DNA from: a bacterium
GTDB taxonomy: Bacteria > Zixibacteria > MSB-5A5 > GN15 > FEB-12
Direction: 5' to 3'
DNA: 5,914 nt
Assembly (NCBI GenBank): GCA_030629485.1
Contig: DAOVOW010000141.1
Span: forward strand, 1-5,914
Shown in pieces: positions 1 to 5,914 of the stretch. A program made the translations under genes and the position numbers. How positions within the stretch are numbered: the first letter of the stretch is position 1; the number at the start of each line of letters is the position of its first letter. The notes below the pieces were generated by a model. That model was not told the origin of the DNA. It saw only the letters and a list, made by a program, of their open reading frames with translations, and searched no databases.

Positions 1-2071
1 CATCAAAGAGATGATACAAGCCGACACCCCAGTTAAGTCTACGTTCCTTGTTGACATAGGTGACGCCGACGTTGAACGACTCCAACAGTTCGTCCCTGGT
101 CGTGGCCGTATTGGTCAGGAGAAAGTAGTAGGCACGGTTACCCAGAACGTCGGACATAGCCGCCTGAAAACCACCGAGGGAACCGTAGACCGGATCATAT
201 CCGACGGATGACTGCGCGATATCAAAGGAATAGTCGGTATCATACTTGATCGTAGAACGACTATACTTCCGCTCGATCTGGGGCGGACGCCATGAGGAAT
301 GACCCAACGAAGACGGTTGTTCCACCAGTTCCGCACTCTGGGGTACATCCATCTCATAGATACGGTAGCCCATATCCTGGTAACCGGTGTACGTCAGGCG
401 GCAACCGTCCCGGGTCAGTCGTGGATCAAAGGCGCCGGTAACGTAGGTGGATTGTTGCGTCAATTGACCCGCATCGTCCAGCAGAAAAAGATTGTAGGTG
501 CCGGTGCGATTGGACGAGAAGTAAACGCCCCAGTCGGCACACTCCGGCGCTTGATCATCGTAATTGCCGAAGGTCAGTTGCTTTATCCGACGATCATCCA
601 GATCAATCTCAAAAAGGTTCAAAGCGCCGTCGTTTCCGTGGGCGCTGCGATTCGAGGAAAAGACGACGCGACGACCATCAGTAGTGAACACCGGATCGGT
701 GTCATGATACACATCATTGGTAAGCGCCAGGTAAGTACCTGTCTGCAAGTCCAGCACATAGAGATTCGTATATCCGTCCTTGCGCACACCCGAGAAAACA
801 ATTCGCTGCCCGTCAGGTGATAAACGTGGAGAACGAGCCTCGATCAATTCATCGAATTCATAGCGCCGGGTGACCCGGTCTTCATTCAGATCATAGAGAT
901 AGACAACATCGGCATCCTTTGACTTGGACGAAAAAACAACGATCCCGGAATCGTTGGCGTCGATCCCGGACCTGAGAAGATGCAGTGATTCATAGTCAGC
1001 CGATCGCTCTCCTTTTAGCAAGGTGTGGACCTTCCCGTTTTTCTCATCGATAGGGCGCATGTAGATCCCCGAGTAGCCCCGGCGATACGCCTTGTACACG
1101 ATCCAGTCCCGCGTGCCGTTACCATCATCCCACCGTATGGGCACACCTTTCTCGGAAAAAACGTGGGTGGTGATGCGCCTCGACTCCATTTTGGGAAGAC
1201 CCAACTCCCTGATCTCCGGGAAGTACTTTCTCTTCAGGTGGTATTCCCACTTTTCCGATAGTTCGTTGAGGTCATCGCCGAGTGTCAGTGCCACCACCTC
1301 ATTGAAATCCTTCGCCTTATGCCAATTCTCAAACAGCCTTGGTATTTTGTCGGGACCGTATGCCGAGTCTATGAAGTAGCAAATCGACTCGCCCAGTTTG
1401 TACATATAGAATGACCCGCGTATCGTGTACAGTCGATTGATCGGGATCAGCTTATCGGTAATCACCATATCTTTGACAACCATGTCGGCCTTGGTCCGCC
1501 AGTCGTTGGACCAGTACTCGGCCAGCCCCTCGGTGAACCACAGCGGCGGATAGAAGCTCCGCATCCGTGGTCGACGGTCAAGAGCGGCGCTCAGCCGATC
1601 GATCATGAAAACGTGGACCATCTCATGGCGAATCACATGGGTAAAATCGCCGTAGGAACCGTTGAACGGCACGACGACCCGACCCTTCATAAACTCGATG
1701 AAACCGCCCACGGATTCCGGCAAGAGTCCCGGCAGGACGTTTGTCTGTGAGAAATAAGTGGGGGACGAATATATGATCAGCGGGATTATCTTCCTAACCT
1801 CATGGTTGAACTTCGCCGCCAACACTCGGTACGATGTCTCGGCCAACCTCGCCGCCGTCTGAGCCAGTTGCTCTTCTTCGGCATAGAAGTAGATCCGGAA
1901 GTGCTCGGTAGTCATCACCTGCCAGTCGAAACGAGCATACTGCACTTTGTTCTTGCCGAAATAGAACTGGGCATAGCTCTTGCCGACCGCACCCATGACG
2001 AAAATCGCTGCCAGGATTACTATCGTAAGCCACCTGAGGTGGACCAACTTCGATAAGAGTTTCAGGGCCAT
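1..2071 (-). CDS. Exported gluzincin peptidase (MA-like) with TolB/PD40 propeller and C-terminal beta-barrel, 3' end cut off by window edge
   Basis: I translated this frame by hand: 690 codons without a stop, running off the left edge, so the C-terminus is missing. Residues 1-34 look like a signal peptide: basic start (K4, K8, R13), hydrophobic core LTIVILAAIFVMGAVG, and a likely cut after SYA. Residues about 50-285 form a peptidase MA-like domain with the zinc motif HEMVH (149-153) and the following WFTEGLAEYW (178-187), where E181 is the likely third zinc ligand. Residues about 320-580 contain WD40-like/PD40 strands typical of TolB propellers, such as LSPDGQRIVFSG (417-428), TTDGRRVVFSSNR (463-475) and TRDGCRLTYTG (553-563). 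From about 605 the chain turns into alternating aromatic and polar segments with GYDPVYGSLGGFQAAMSDVLGN, which resembles the D15/BamA-like barrel found behind such propellers in other bacteria. ATG 2071 has no clear Shine-Dalgarno; GTG 2098, in frame and 7 bases after GGTGG, is an alternative. The domain reading is firm, but the substrate is unknown. Confidence 0.85.
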   Translation of the reverse strand, partial: MALKLLSKLVHLRWLTIVILAAIFVMGAVGKSYAQFYFGKNKVQYARFDWQVMTTEHFRIYFYAEEEQLAQTAARLAETSYRVLAAKFNHEVRKIIPLIIYSSPTYFSQTNVLPGLLPESVGGFIEFMKGRVVVPFNGSYGDFTHVIRHEMVHVFMIDRLSAALDRRPRMRSFYPPLWFTEGLAEYWSNDWRTKADMVVKDMVITDKLIPINRLYTIRGSFYMYKLGESICYFIDSAYGPDKIPRLFENWHKAKDFNEVVALTLGDDLNELSEKWEYHLKRKYFPEIRELGLPKMESRRITTHVFSEKGVPIRWDDGNGTRDWIVYKAYRRGYSGIYMRPIDEKNGKVHTLLKGERSADYESLHLLRSGIDANDSGIVVFSSKSKDADVVYLYDLNEDRVTRRYEFDELIEARSPRLSPDGQRIVFSGVRKDGYTNLYVLDLQTGTYLALTNDVYHDTDPVFTTDGRRVVFSSNRSAHGNDGALNLFEIDLDDRRIKQLTFGNYDDQAPECADWGVYFSSNRTGTYNLFLLDDAGQLTQQSTYVTGAFDPRLTRDGCRLTYTGYQDMGYRIYEMDVPQSAELVEQPSSLGHSSWRPPQIERKYSRSTIKYDTDYSFDIAQSSVGYDPVYGSLGGFQAAMSDVLGNRAYYFLLTNTATTRDELLESFNVGVTYVNKERRLNWGVGLYHLFD

Positions 2072-2223
2072 AGTGTTTTTGGACGGACCGTATATCACAG
2101 TTTTACCACCAGAAGGACACCCTACAGACGCGACGACACCCGCGTGTGTTCATTGAGCTGCCAACTTGGGCCCAATCTTCAATATCGGCACTCACCATTT
2201 CGTTCGACGCACAACCCATGACA
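2072..2223. other. Intergenic gap between amrS and the peptidase gene
   Basis: This 152-base stretch is the longest gene-free region in the window. It has no stem followed by a T-run that would end amrS transcription, and no sigma70-like -35/-10 pair that I would defend. It contains a perfect 10-base palindrome, TTGGGCCCAA (2166-2175), too short and loopless to act as a terminator. A 31-codon minus-strand ORF (2198-2103) has no recognisable product. A promoter for the peptidase gene could lie here, but the sequence alone does not show one. Confidence 0.4.
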
Positions 2224-3213
2224 TCACCGCACGATACCTGTTTCAGCGCCGCAGTTTGAACATTTACTGCCGTCTAAACCAACTATCTCCGTGCGATACC
2301 CTGAGCGCCTAATCAGTGTGTTTCCGCACGAAGCACAAGTACTATCGGATCCATTCGTAAGAGCCACGTTACCGAGAAACACGTACTTGAGCCTTTTTCG
2401 CGCCATCGAAAACGCTCTTAACATGGTGTCGGCAGGTGTTGCTTCAATGTTCAGTTTGTACTGGGGATGGTAAGCCGAAAGATGCAGCGGTATCTCATCC
2501 GAAATCGACACCACAAACTCAACCAGCTTGGTAATGTCCTCGTCAGAATCGTTCTTTCCCGGTATTAACAGATTGGTCAACTCAAGATGCACGTGCGAGT
2601 CCGCGACCGTCCTGATGGTTTCCAACACCGGCTCCAGTTCCCCTTTGCAGATCTTTCGGTAGAATTCCGGCTGCATCCCTTTGAGATCGATATTAGCGGC
2701 GTCGATATGTTCAAGCAAATGAGAGAGTGGTTCGGCGTTAATATATCCATTCGTGACCAGGACAACCTTGTAGCCGGCCTGATGCAACAAAGGCGCCGTG
2801 TCCATAATATACTCATACCAAATTATCGGCTCCGTATAGGTGAAAGCCACGCCGATGGAACCAAAACGAGTGACCATCTTGACCAGTGCCGAGGGTTCTA
2901 CATATGTCGTTTGCACCTTGCTCTGAGAGATCGTCCAGTTCTGGCAGTGCAGGCAACCGAGGTTGCACCCGTTGGGGCCGGTAGACACGATATTGGCGGT
3001 GGGATGAAAATGATAAAGCGGCTTTTTCTCAATCGGATCAACAGCCAGCGTGACGGCCTCACCGTAATTGTCGGTGTACAATGTCCCTTGCCGGTTGAAG
3101 CGGCAACCACAGATACCGACCTGGCCCTCGGCCAGCTTGCACTCGGCCGGACACAGTTGACACTGCAACTTGTCATCGGATATTGATTGGTAGAAGGCCG
3201 CTTCCTTAAGCAT
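2224..3213 (-). CDS. amrS: AmmeMemoRadiSam system radical SAM enzyme (AmrS)
   Basis: This 329-residue cytoplasmic radical SAM protein is of the PflA-related COG1180 type. From ATG 3213, the N-terminus has a cysteine cluster C18-x2-C21-x3-C25 with C35 and C37, usual for AmrS. KKPLYHFHP (63-71) is a family hallmark. GCNLGCLHCQNW (82-93) carries the C-x3-C-x2-C [4Fe-4S] ligands C83, C87 and C90 that cleave S-adenosylmethionine. The chain then shows FTYTEP (124-129), VTNGY (153-157) and NIDLKG (174-179), typical barrel strands of this group. The C-terminus has two CxxC pairs (C293/C296 and C318/C321), a zinc-ribbon-like tail. The family co-occurs with AMMECR1 and Memo proteins, neither of which is in the window; I do not assign a reaction. 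A TTG at 3231 would add six residues, but it lacks an upstream ribosome site, whereas ATG 3213 follows GAGGAAG. The start overlaps the preceding gene by 8 bases, suggesting coupled translation. Confidence 0.93.
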   Translation of the reverse strand: MLKEAAFYQSISDDKLQCQLCPAECKLAEGQVGICGCRFNRQGTLYTDNYGEAVTLAVDPIEKKPLYHFHPTANIVSTGPNGCNLGCLHCQNWTISQSKVQTTYVEPSALVKMVTRFGSIGVAFTYTEPIIWYEYIMDTAPLLHQAGYKVVLVTNGYINAEPLSHLLEHIDAANIDLKGMQPEFYRKICKGELEPVLETIRTVADSHVHLELTNLLIPGKNDSDEDITKLVEFVVSISDEIPLHLSAYHPQYKLNIEATPADTMLRAFSMARKRLKYVFLGNVALTNGSDSTCASCGNTLIRRSGYRTEIVGLDGSKCSNCGAETGIVR

Positions 3214-4801
3214 GGCGACGATCTTCCTCAATAGACGTTATGGCGGCCGCCAAATTATCAAACAGCTTGACTCTACCATTAATACAATAGTTGCGCAACC
3301 GTTGTTCCTCGGCGGCGCCCTTGCCCGAGCGAACCATGAAGGCACGCACCGGTGACGTGTAGCCAAGGTAGACATCATCCAGCTTGTCACCGATCACGTA
3401 CGATCGCCTTAGATCGATCCCCAACTGTCGTGCGGCTTTCTCCAGCATACCCGGCGCCGGCTTACGGCAATCGCAGGTGATGGCGAATTCACGGACCCGT
3501 CCCTGCGGGTAGTGCGGGCAGTAATACACCGCGTCGATATCGACGCCTCGCTTAGCCAGCATTTCAATCAAGCGAGCATTGACCCGTTCCACCGTTGACA
3601 GACCAAACAATCCCCGCGCCACCCCTGATTGGTTCGATATAATCACGATCTTCAGCCCCAACTCCTGAGCCCGCTTGAGGGCCTCGACGGAACCATCCTC
3701 GAATTCGATCTGGTCAGGATCGGACAAGAAATGTTTATCGACAATCAATGTGCCATCCCGATCGACGAATAGAGCGCCTTGAGCACCGACGGTGTGATCG
3801 AGAATTCGATTGACCTCGGTGAACACCATGTCCGGCGTCACGAGATCGAAGCAATAACGTTTCTCGCGATAGCAGGGCGTGCGACCATGGCGCGAACAGG
3901 GACGGCAGTCTTCGTCCACCTCAACAACACGATCATAGAGGCCGCGCGGAGCAAAACCCAGAGCCGGATGGGTGGGACCGAACACGGCCGCAACCGGCGT
4001 CCCCACCGCGGAAGACAGATGGGCGATACCGGAATCATTGGCCACCGTCGCGTGAGCGTGGGCAATGATCGAGGCCAGTTGCGCCAGTGGTTGGTTGACA
4101 CATTCAACAAAAGCGCCCGGCGGAAAGATCGCCTGCAGTTCCGACCAGGCCCGGTCTTTTTCGGTGGCCGCCCACACGATAGAAACGCCGCGCTCACGAT
4201 ACAGCCGGACGGCCACTTCAGCAAACCGCTCCTTCGGCCATCGCTTGTTGTCGTGTGCTGCTCCCGGCGCAATCACGACAAACGGCGCGTGGTCGTTCAA
4301 CTCGCGCACCGGCGAGTCAACTGACTCCCGACCCTCCCGGCGCAATATCGGTCGACGACAGAATACCTTACCGCCCAGTTCGGTCACAGCGGCATTATAG
4401 AGATCAATCGTATGCGGAAACTGCTTGGGAATCCGCTTATGACGCCGCGTAAGAAGAAATCGTTCCAGTCGTCGCTTGGGGTACACAACCTTGTTGTCGG
4501 CAGTGAGCAGCGTTCGCGTCAAGTATGATCGCGTGTTGCCGTGCAAGTCTATTATGTGGGAGAAGTGGGTTTCGTCGATCTTATTCAGCAATCGGTAGAA
4601 ATCAGTCAGCCCGGCGTTGTCGGGGATGGTAATCAATTCATCGACGGTGCCGAACCGTTCGACCACGGGACGAAAACCCTCTTTGGTCAAGTAGGTGATC
4701 GAATGATCAGGGAAACTGATGCGAAGGTTGGCCAGCGCCGCTGATGTCAGCAGGACATCCCCCAACGAACCGAATCGGATGGTCAGAATCCTCTTGCTCA
4801 T
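3206..4801 (-). CDS. Fusion protein: GT9 heptosyltransferase-like domain + HAD-IIIA D-glycero-D-manno-heptose-1,7-bisphosphate phosphatase (GmhB-like)
   Basis: This 531-residue protein joins two enzymes. Residues 1-335 are a GT9 (ADP-heptose:LPS heptosyltransferase, WaaC/WaaF-like) domain: RFGSLGDVLLT (9-19) with probable catalytic D15, GAAHDNKRWP (180-189), NDSGIAHLSSAVGTP (255-269) and FGPTHP (274-279) at the nucleotide-sugar site, then the Cys-rich stretch C299, C302, C310, C317 common in the family. Residues about 341-525 are a HAD phosphatase: DRDGT (347-351, nucleophile D347 and acid/base D349), SNQSG (389-393), K447 in CRKPAPGM, and GDKLDD (471-476). The inserted zinc loop has C428, H430, C443 and C445, as in E. 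coli GmhB. GmhB removes the C7 phosphate of heptose-1,7-bisphosphate on the way to ADP-heptose; GT9 enzymes use ADP-heptose at the inner membrane. The linker (336-343) holds no usable internal start, so the fusion appears real. ATG 4801 directly follows the uppP stop (TAAATG) without a Shine-Dalgarno, suggesting coupled translation. The exact sugar and acceptor are inferred. Confidence 0.92.
   Translation of the reverse strand: MSKRILTIRFGSLGDVLLTSAALANLRISFPDHSITYLTKEGFRPVVERFGTVDELITIPDNAGLTDFYRLLNKIDETHFSHIIDLHGNTRSYLTRTLLTADNKVVYPKRRLERFLLTRRHKRIPKQFPHTIDLYNAAVTELGGKVFCRRPILRREGRESVDSPVRELNDHAPFVVIAPGAAHDNKRWPKERFAEVAVRLYRERGVSIVWAATEKDRAWSELQAIFPPGAFVECVNQPLAQLASIIAHAHATVANDSGIAHLSSAVGTPVAAVFGPTHPALGFAPRGLYDRVVEVDEDCRPCSRHGRTPCYREKRYCFDLVTPDMVFTEVNRILDHTVGAQGALFVDRDGTLIVDKHFLSDPDQIEFEDGSVEALKRAQELGLKIVIISNQSGVARGLFGLSTVERVNARLIEMLAKRGVDIDAVYYCPHYPQGRVREFAITCDCRKPAPGMLEKAARQLGIDLRRSYVIGDKLDDVYLGYTSPVRAFMVRSGKGAAEEQRLRNYCINGRVKLFDNLAAAITSIEEDRRHA
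3223..3229 (-). promoter_or_regulatory. Ribosome binding site deciding the amrS start
   Basis: GAGGAAG lies inside the last codons of the fusion gene, 9 bases before ATG 3213. The spacing from its GAGG core is slightly long (12 bases), so it is plausible rather than ideal. The competing TTG at 3231 overlaps this site and has only pyrimidine-rich or mixed sequence before it. This favours the shorter AmrS protein. Confidence 0.55.
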
Positions 4802-5575
4802 TTAGATAAAAAGATACAACCCCACTCCGCCGGCAGCAAAGCAATAATATGCAAAATACTCAAACTTGCCGCGTCGCACCGCCGTCAGCACCAGATAGAC
4901 GGCGACCAGTGAGATAAGAAACGACACCAGCGCCCCAAACAGGTATTGACCGGCCAGGTCGGACGGGAGGTCCAGGAGCTGTTTTGCTTTTAGCAGAGCC
5001 GCCCCACCAATCACCGGGACAGCTAACAGAAACGAGAACTCGGCTGCTTTGGATGGCTCTATACCAGCGTGCATACCGACCGAGATGGTGCTTCCCGACC
5101 GCGATATACCCGGCATGATTGCCGCCGCCTGGGCCAGCCCCACCGCCAGCGCCCTGCGCCAGGTGAAACCCCGATGATGGTTGGTAGCGAACCGGGTTGA
5201 CAGAAGTATCCCCCCCGTCACAAACAGCATGATCGCGGCGTATAACGGACGCGAAAATGCCGCCGCAAAGAAATCCTCCAACAGGATCCCCAGAACTGCC
5301 GCCGGGAGGGTGCCCAGAGCCAGGTAACCGATAGTAGACCGTTCCTGACTCAGTCGTTTGTCGAATATGGATTGCAGCATCCATACCAGCGGCCTGCGGA
5401 AAAAGATGAGTACCGCCAGCAGGGAACCCAGATGGACCAGGACTTCAAACGCAATGCCCGGCTGCTTGACCCCCAGCAACGATTGCGCCAGAACCAAGTG
5501 GCCCGATGACGACACCGGTAGAAACTCAGTCAGCCCCTGCAACAGCCCGAGAATGACGGCGTCAAGATAGGTCAT
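4802..5575 (-). CDS. uppP: Undecaprenyl-diphosphatase UppP (BacA family)
   Basis: UppP is an inner-membrane enzyme that dephosphorylates undecaprenyl diphosphate to the monophosphate carrier used for peptidoglycan, O-antigen and other surface glycans; extra copies can give bacitracin resistance. This 257-residue protein is close to the usual 260-280. It shows both family motifs: the (E/Q)xxxE motif as QGLTE (13-17), continuing FLPVSSSGH with H26, and PGISRSGST (155-163) with R159. Hydrophobic segments near residues 42-60, 83-101, 111-126, 141-155, 181-197, 210-231 and 240-257 fit the multi-pass fold. ATG 5575 is the only sensible start because an in-frame TGA lies 18 bases before it. No Shine-Dalgarno sits at normal distance; the nearest, GGAG, is 35 bases upstream, just after the stop of the preceding gene. 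The downstream fusion gene begins at the very next base after the stop, so the two are almost certainly co-transcribed. Confidence 0.96.
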   Translation of the reverse strand: MTYLDAVILGLLQGLTEFLPVSSSGHLVLAQSLLGVKQPGIAFEVLVHLGSLLAVLIFFRRPLVWMLQSIFDKRLSQERSTIGYLALGTLPAAVLGILLEDFFAAAFSRPLYAAIMLFVTGGILLSTRFATNHHRGFTWRRALAVGLAQAAAIMPGISRSGSTISVGMHAGIEPSKAAEFSFLLAVPVIGGAALLKAKQLLDLPSDLAGQYLFGALVSFLISLVAVYLVLTAVRRGKFEYFAYYCFAAGGVGLYLFI

Positions 5576-5614
5576 GGCGGACTGAAAGAGATGTCAGCAA
5601 GCTCGCCGATCTCC

Positions 5615-5914
5615 TTACAGCACTCGGTATCTGAGGCCGGCGAACAGACCATCATTACCGTCAAACTGAAATTCACCGTAAAGCCCGAAGTTCTCGCTCA
5701 TATCCCAGCAGGTTCCGAGACTTAGCCCAAACTTCAGTTCAGATTCGGAATCGGAGAAACCCAGCACATCGACCTTGGATCGCTCCAGCCTGACATTAAA
5801 CCGCCCGTAGGGTGTAAGCGTAGTCCCACCGCTGAGACTGAAGGGGAGGGAATCGAGCAGGTCGGTGCCAATCTGAAAAATAGAAAATCCGTCAAAATCG
5901 ACATACTCCAAAAA
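5615..5914 (-). CDS. C-terminal fragment of a beta-rich, probably outer-membrane barrel protein
   Basis: The frame is open from the right edge to TAA at 5615-5617, giving about 100 residues of a protein whose start lies outside the window. A TTG at 5909-5911 could formally serve as a start, but the frame continues beyond it without a stop, so I read this as a partial gene. The sequence alternates polar and hydrophobic residues in strand-sized blocks separated by Gly/Asp/Asn turns: TPYGRFNVRLERSKVDVLGF, ELKFGLSLGTCWDM, FGLYGEFQFDGNDG and FAGLRYRVL at the end. This is the look of an outer-membrane beta-barrel of the OmpA-like or OMP_b-brl type, ending right at the last strand. No catalytic motif is visible. 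It ends 39 bases before uppP and may share its transcript. The family is not identified; a soluble beta-sandwich cannot be excluded. Confidence 0.6.
   Translation of the reverse strand, partial: FLEYVDFDGFSIFQIGTDLLDSLPFSLSGGTTLTPYGRFNVRLERSKVDVLGFSDSESELKFGLSLGTCWDMSENFGLYGEFQFDGNDGLFAGLRYRVL

Noticed and set aside
299..820. Plus-strand open frame of 173 codons
   Set aside because: It lies wholly opposite the propeller region of the peptidase gene, whose motifs are clear, and its translation has no recognisable domain.
2103..2198. 31-residue minus-strand ORF in the gap before the peptidase gene
   Set aside because: It has no ribosome site and no recognisable sequence; an ORF of this size is expected by chance.
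2587..3186. Plus-strand open frame of 199 codons
   Set aside because: It is antisense to amrS, including the radical SAM cysteine motif. Codon bias of the real gene explains the open frame.
3531..3546. Perfect 16-base palindrome GCGTCGATATCGACGC
   Set aside because: It lies inside the phosphatase coding region and is explained by the codons for Val-Asp-Ile-Asp. It has no loop and no partner copy.
3779..4324. Plus-strand open frame of 181 codons, with further overlapping frames to 4452
   Set aside because: It is antisense to the GT9 domain, which has full family motifs. The translation is Arg-rich and featureless, as expected for a shadow.
4860..5384. Minus-strand frame of 174 codons inside uppP
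   Set aside because: It is a shifted frame of uppP. The Gly-rich translation comes from reading membrane-segment codons out of frame.
5588..5613. Possible hairpin GAGAT...ATCTC followed by TTTC between the beta-rich gene and uppP
   Set aside because: The stem is only five base pairs with a 16-base interior and a short T stretch, too weak to call a terminator.

Overview
The window carries five protein genes, all on the minus strand, so transcription runs from high to low coordinates. In that order they are: the C-terminal end of a beta-rich, probably outer-membrane protein (5615 to the right edge); undecaprenyl-diphosphatase uppP (4802-5575); a one-chain fusion of a GT9 heptosyltransferase-like domain with a GmhB-type heptose-bisphosphate phosphatase (3206-4801); a radical SAM enzyme of the AmmeMemoRadiSam (AmrS) family (2224-3213); and a large exported protein with a gluzincin peptidase domain, a TolB-like propeller and the start of a beta-barrel (2071 down to the left edge, incomplete). 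No RNA gene, mobile element, CRISPR array or convincing terminator was seen.

The middle three genes are packed tightly. The uppP stop TAA is directly followed by the ATG of the fusion gene, and the fusion gene's last codons overlap the amrS start by 8 bases. These look like one translationally coupled operon. Only 39 bases separate the upstream beta-rich gene from uppP, so it may belong to the same transcript. A 152-base gap separates amrS from the peptidase gene, which may have its own promoter.

The theme is the envelope of a diderm bacterium. UppP recycles the lipid carrier for peptidoglycan and O-antigen, the GT9/GmhB protein points to heptose-containing LPS or another surface glycan, and the two flanking genes encode probable outer-membrane or secreted proteins. 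AmrS is the odd member, because its usual partners AMMECR1 and Memo are not in the window. The mix (peptidase MA plus TolB propeller plus barrel, AmrS, GT9-GmhB fusion, moderate GC) recalls uncultured FCB-type candidate phyla such as Zixibacteria. That placement is inference from gene style, not from any marker gene.

No wholly new system is evident. The points most worth a second look are the GT9-GmhB fusion, the three-part peptidase/propeller/barrel protein, and the amrS gene embedded in an envelope operon.
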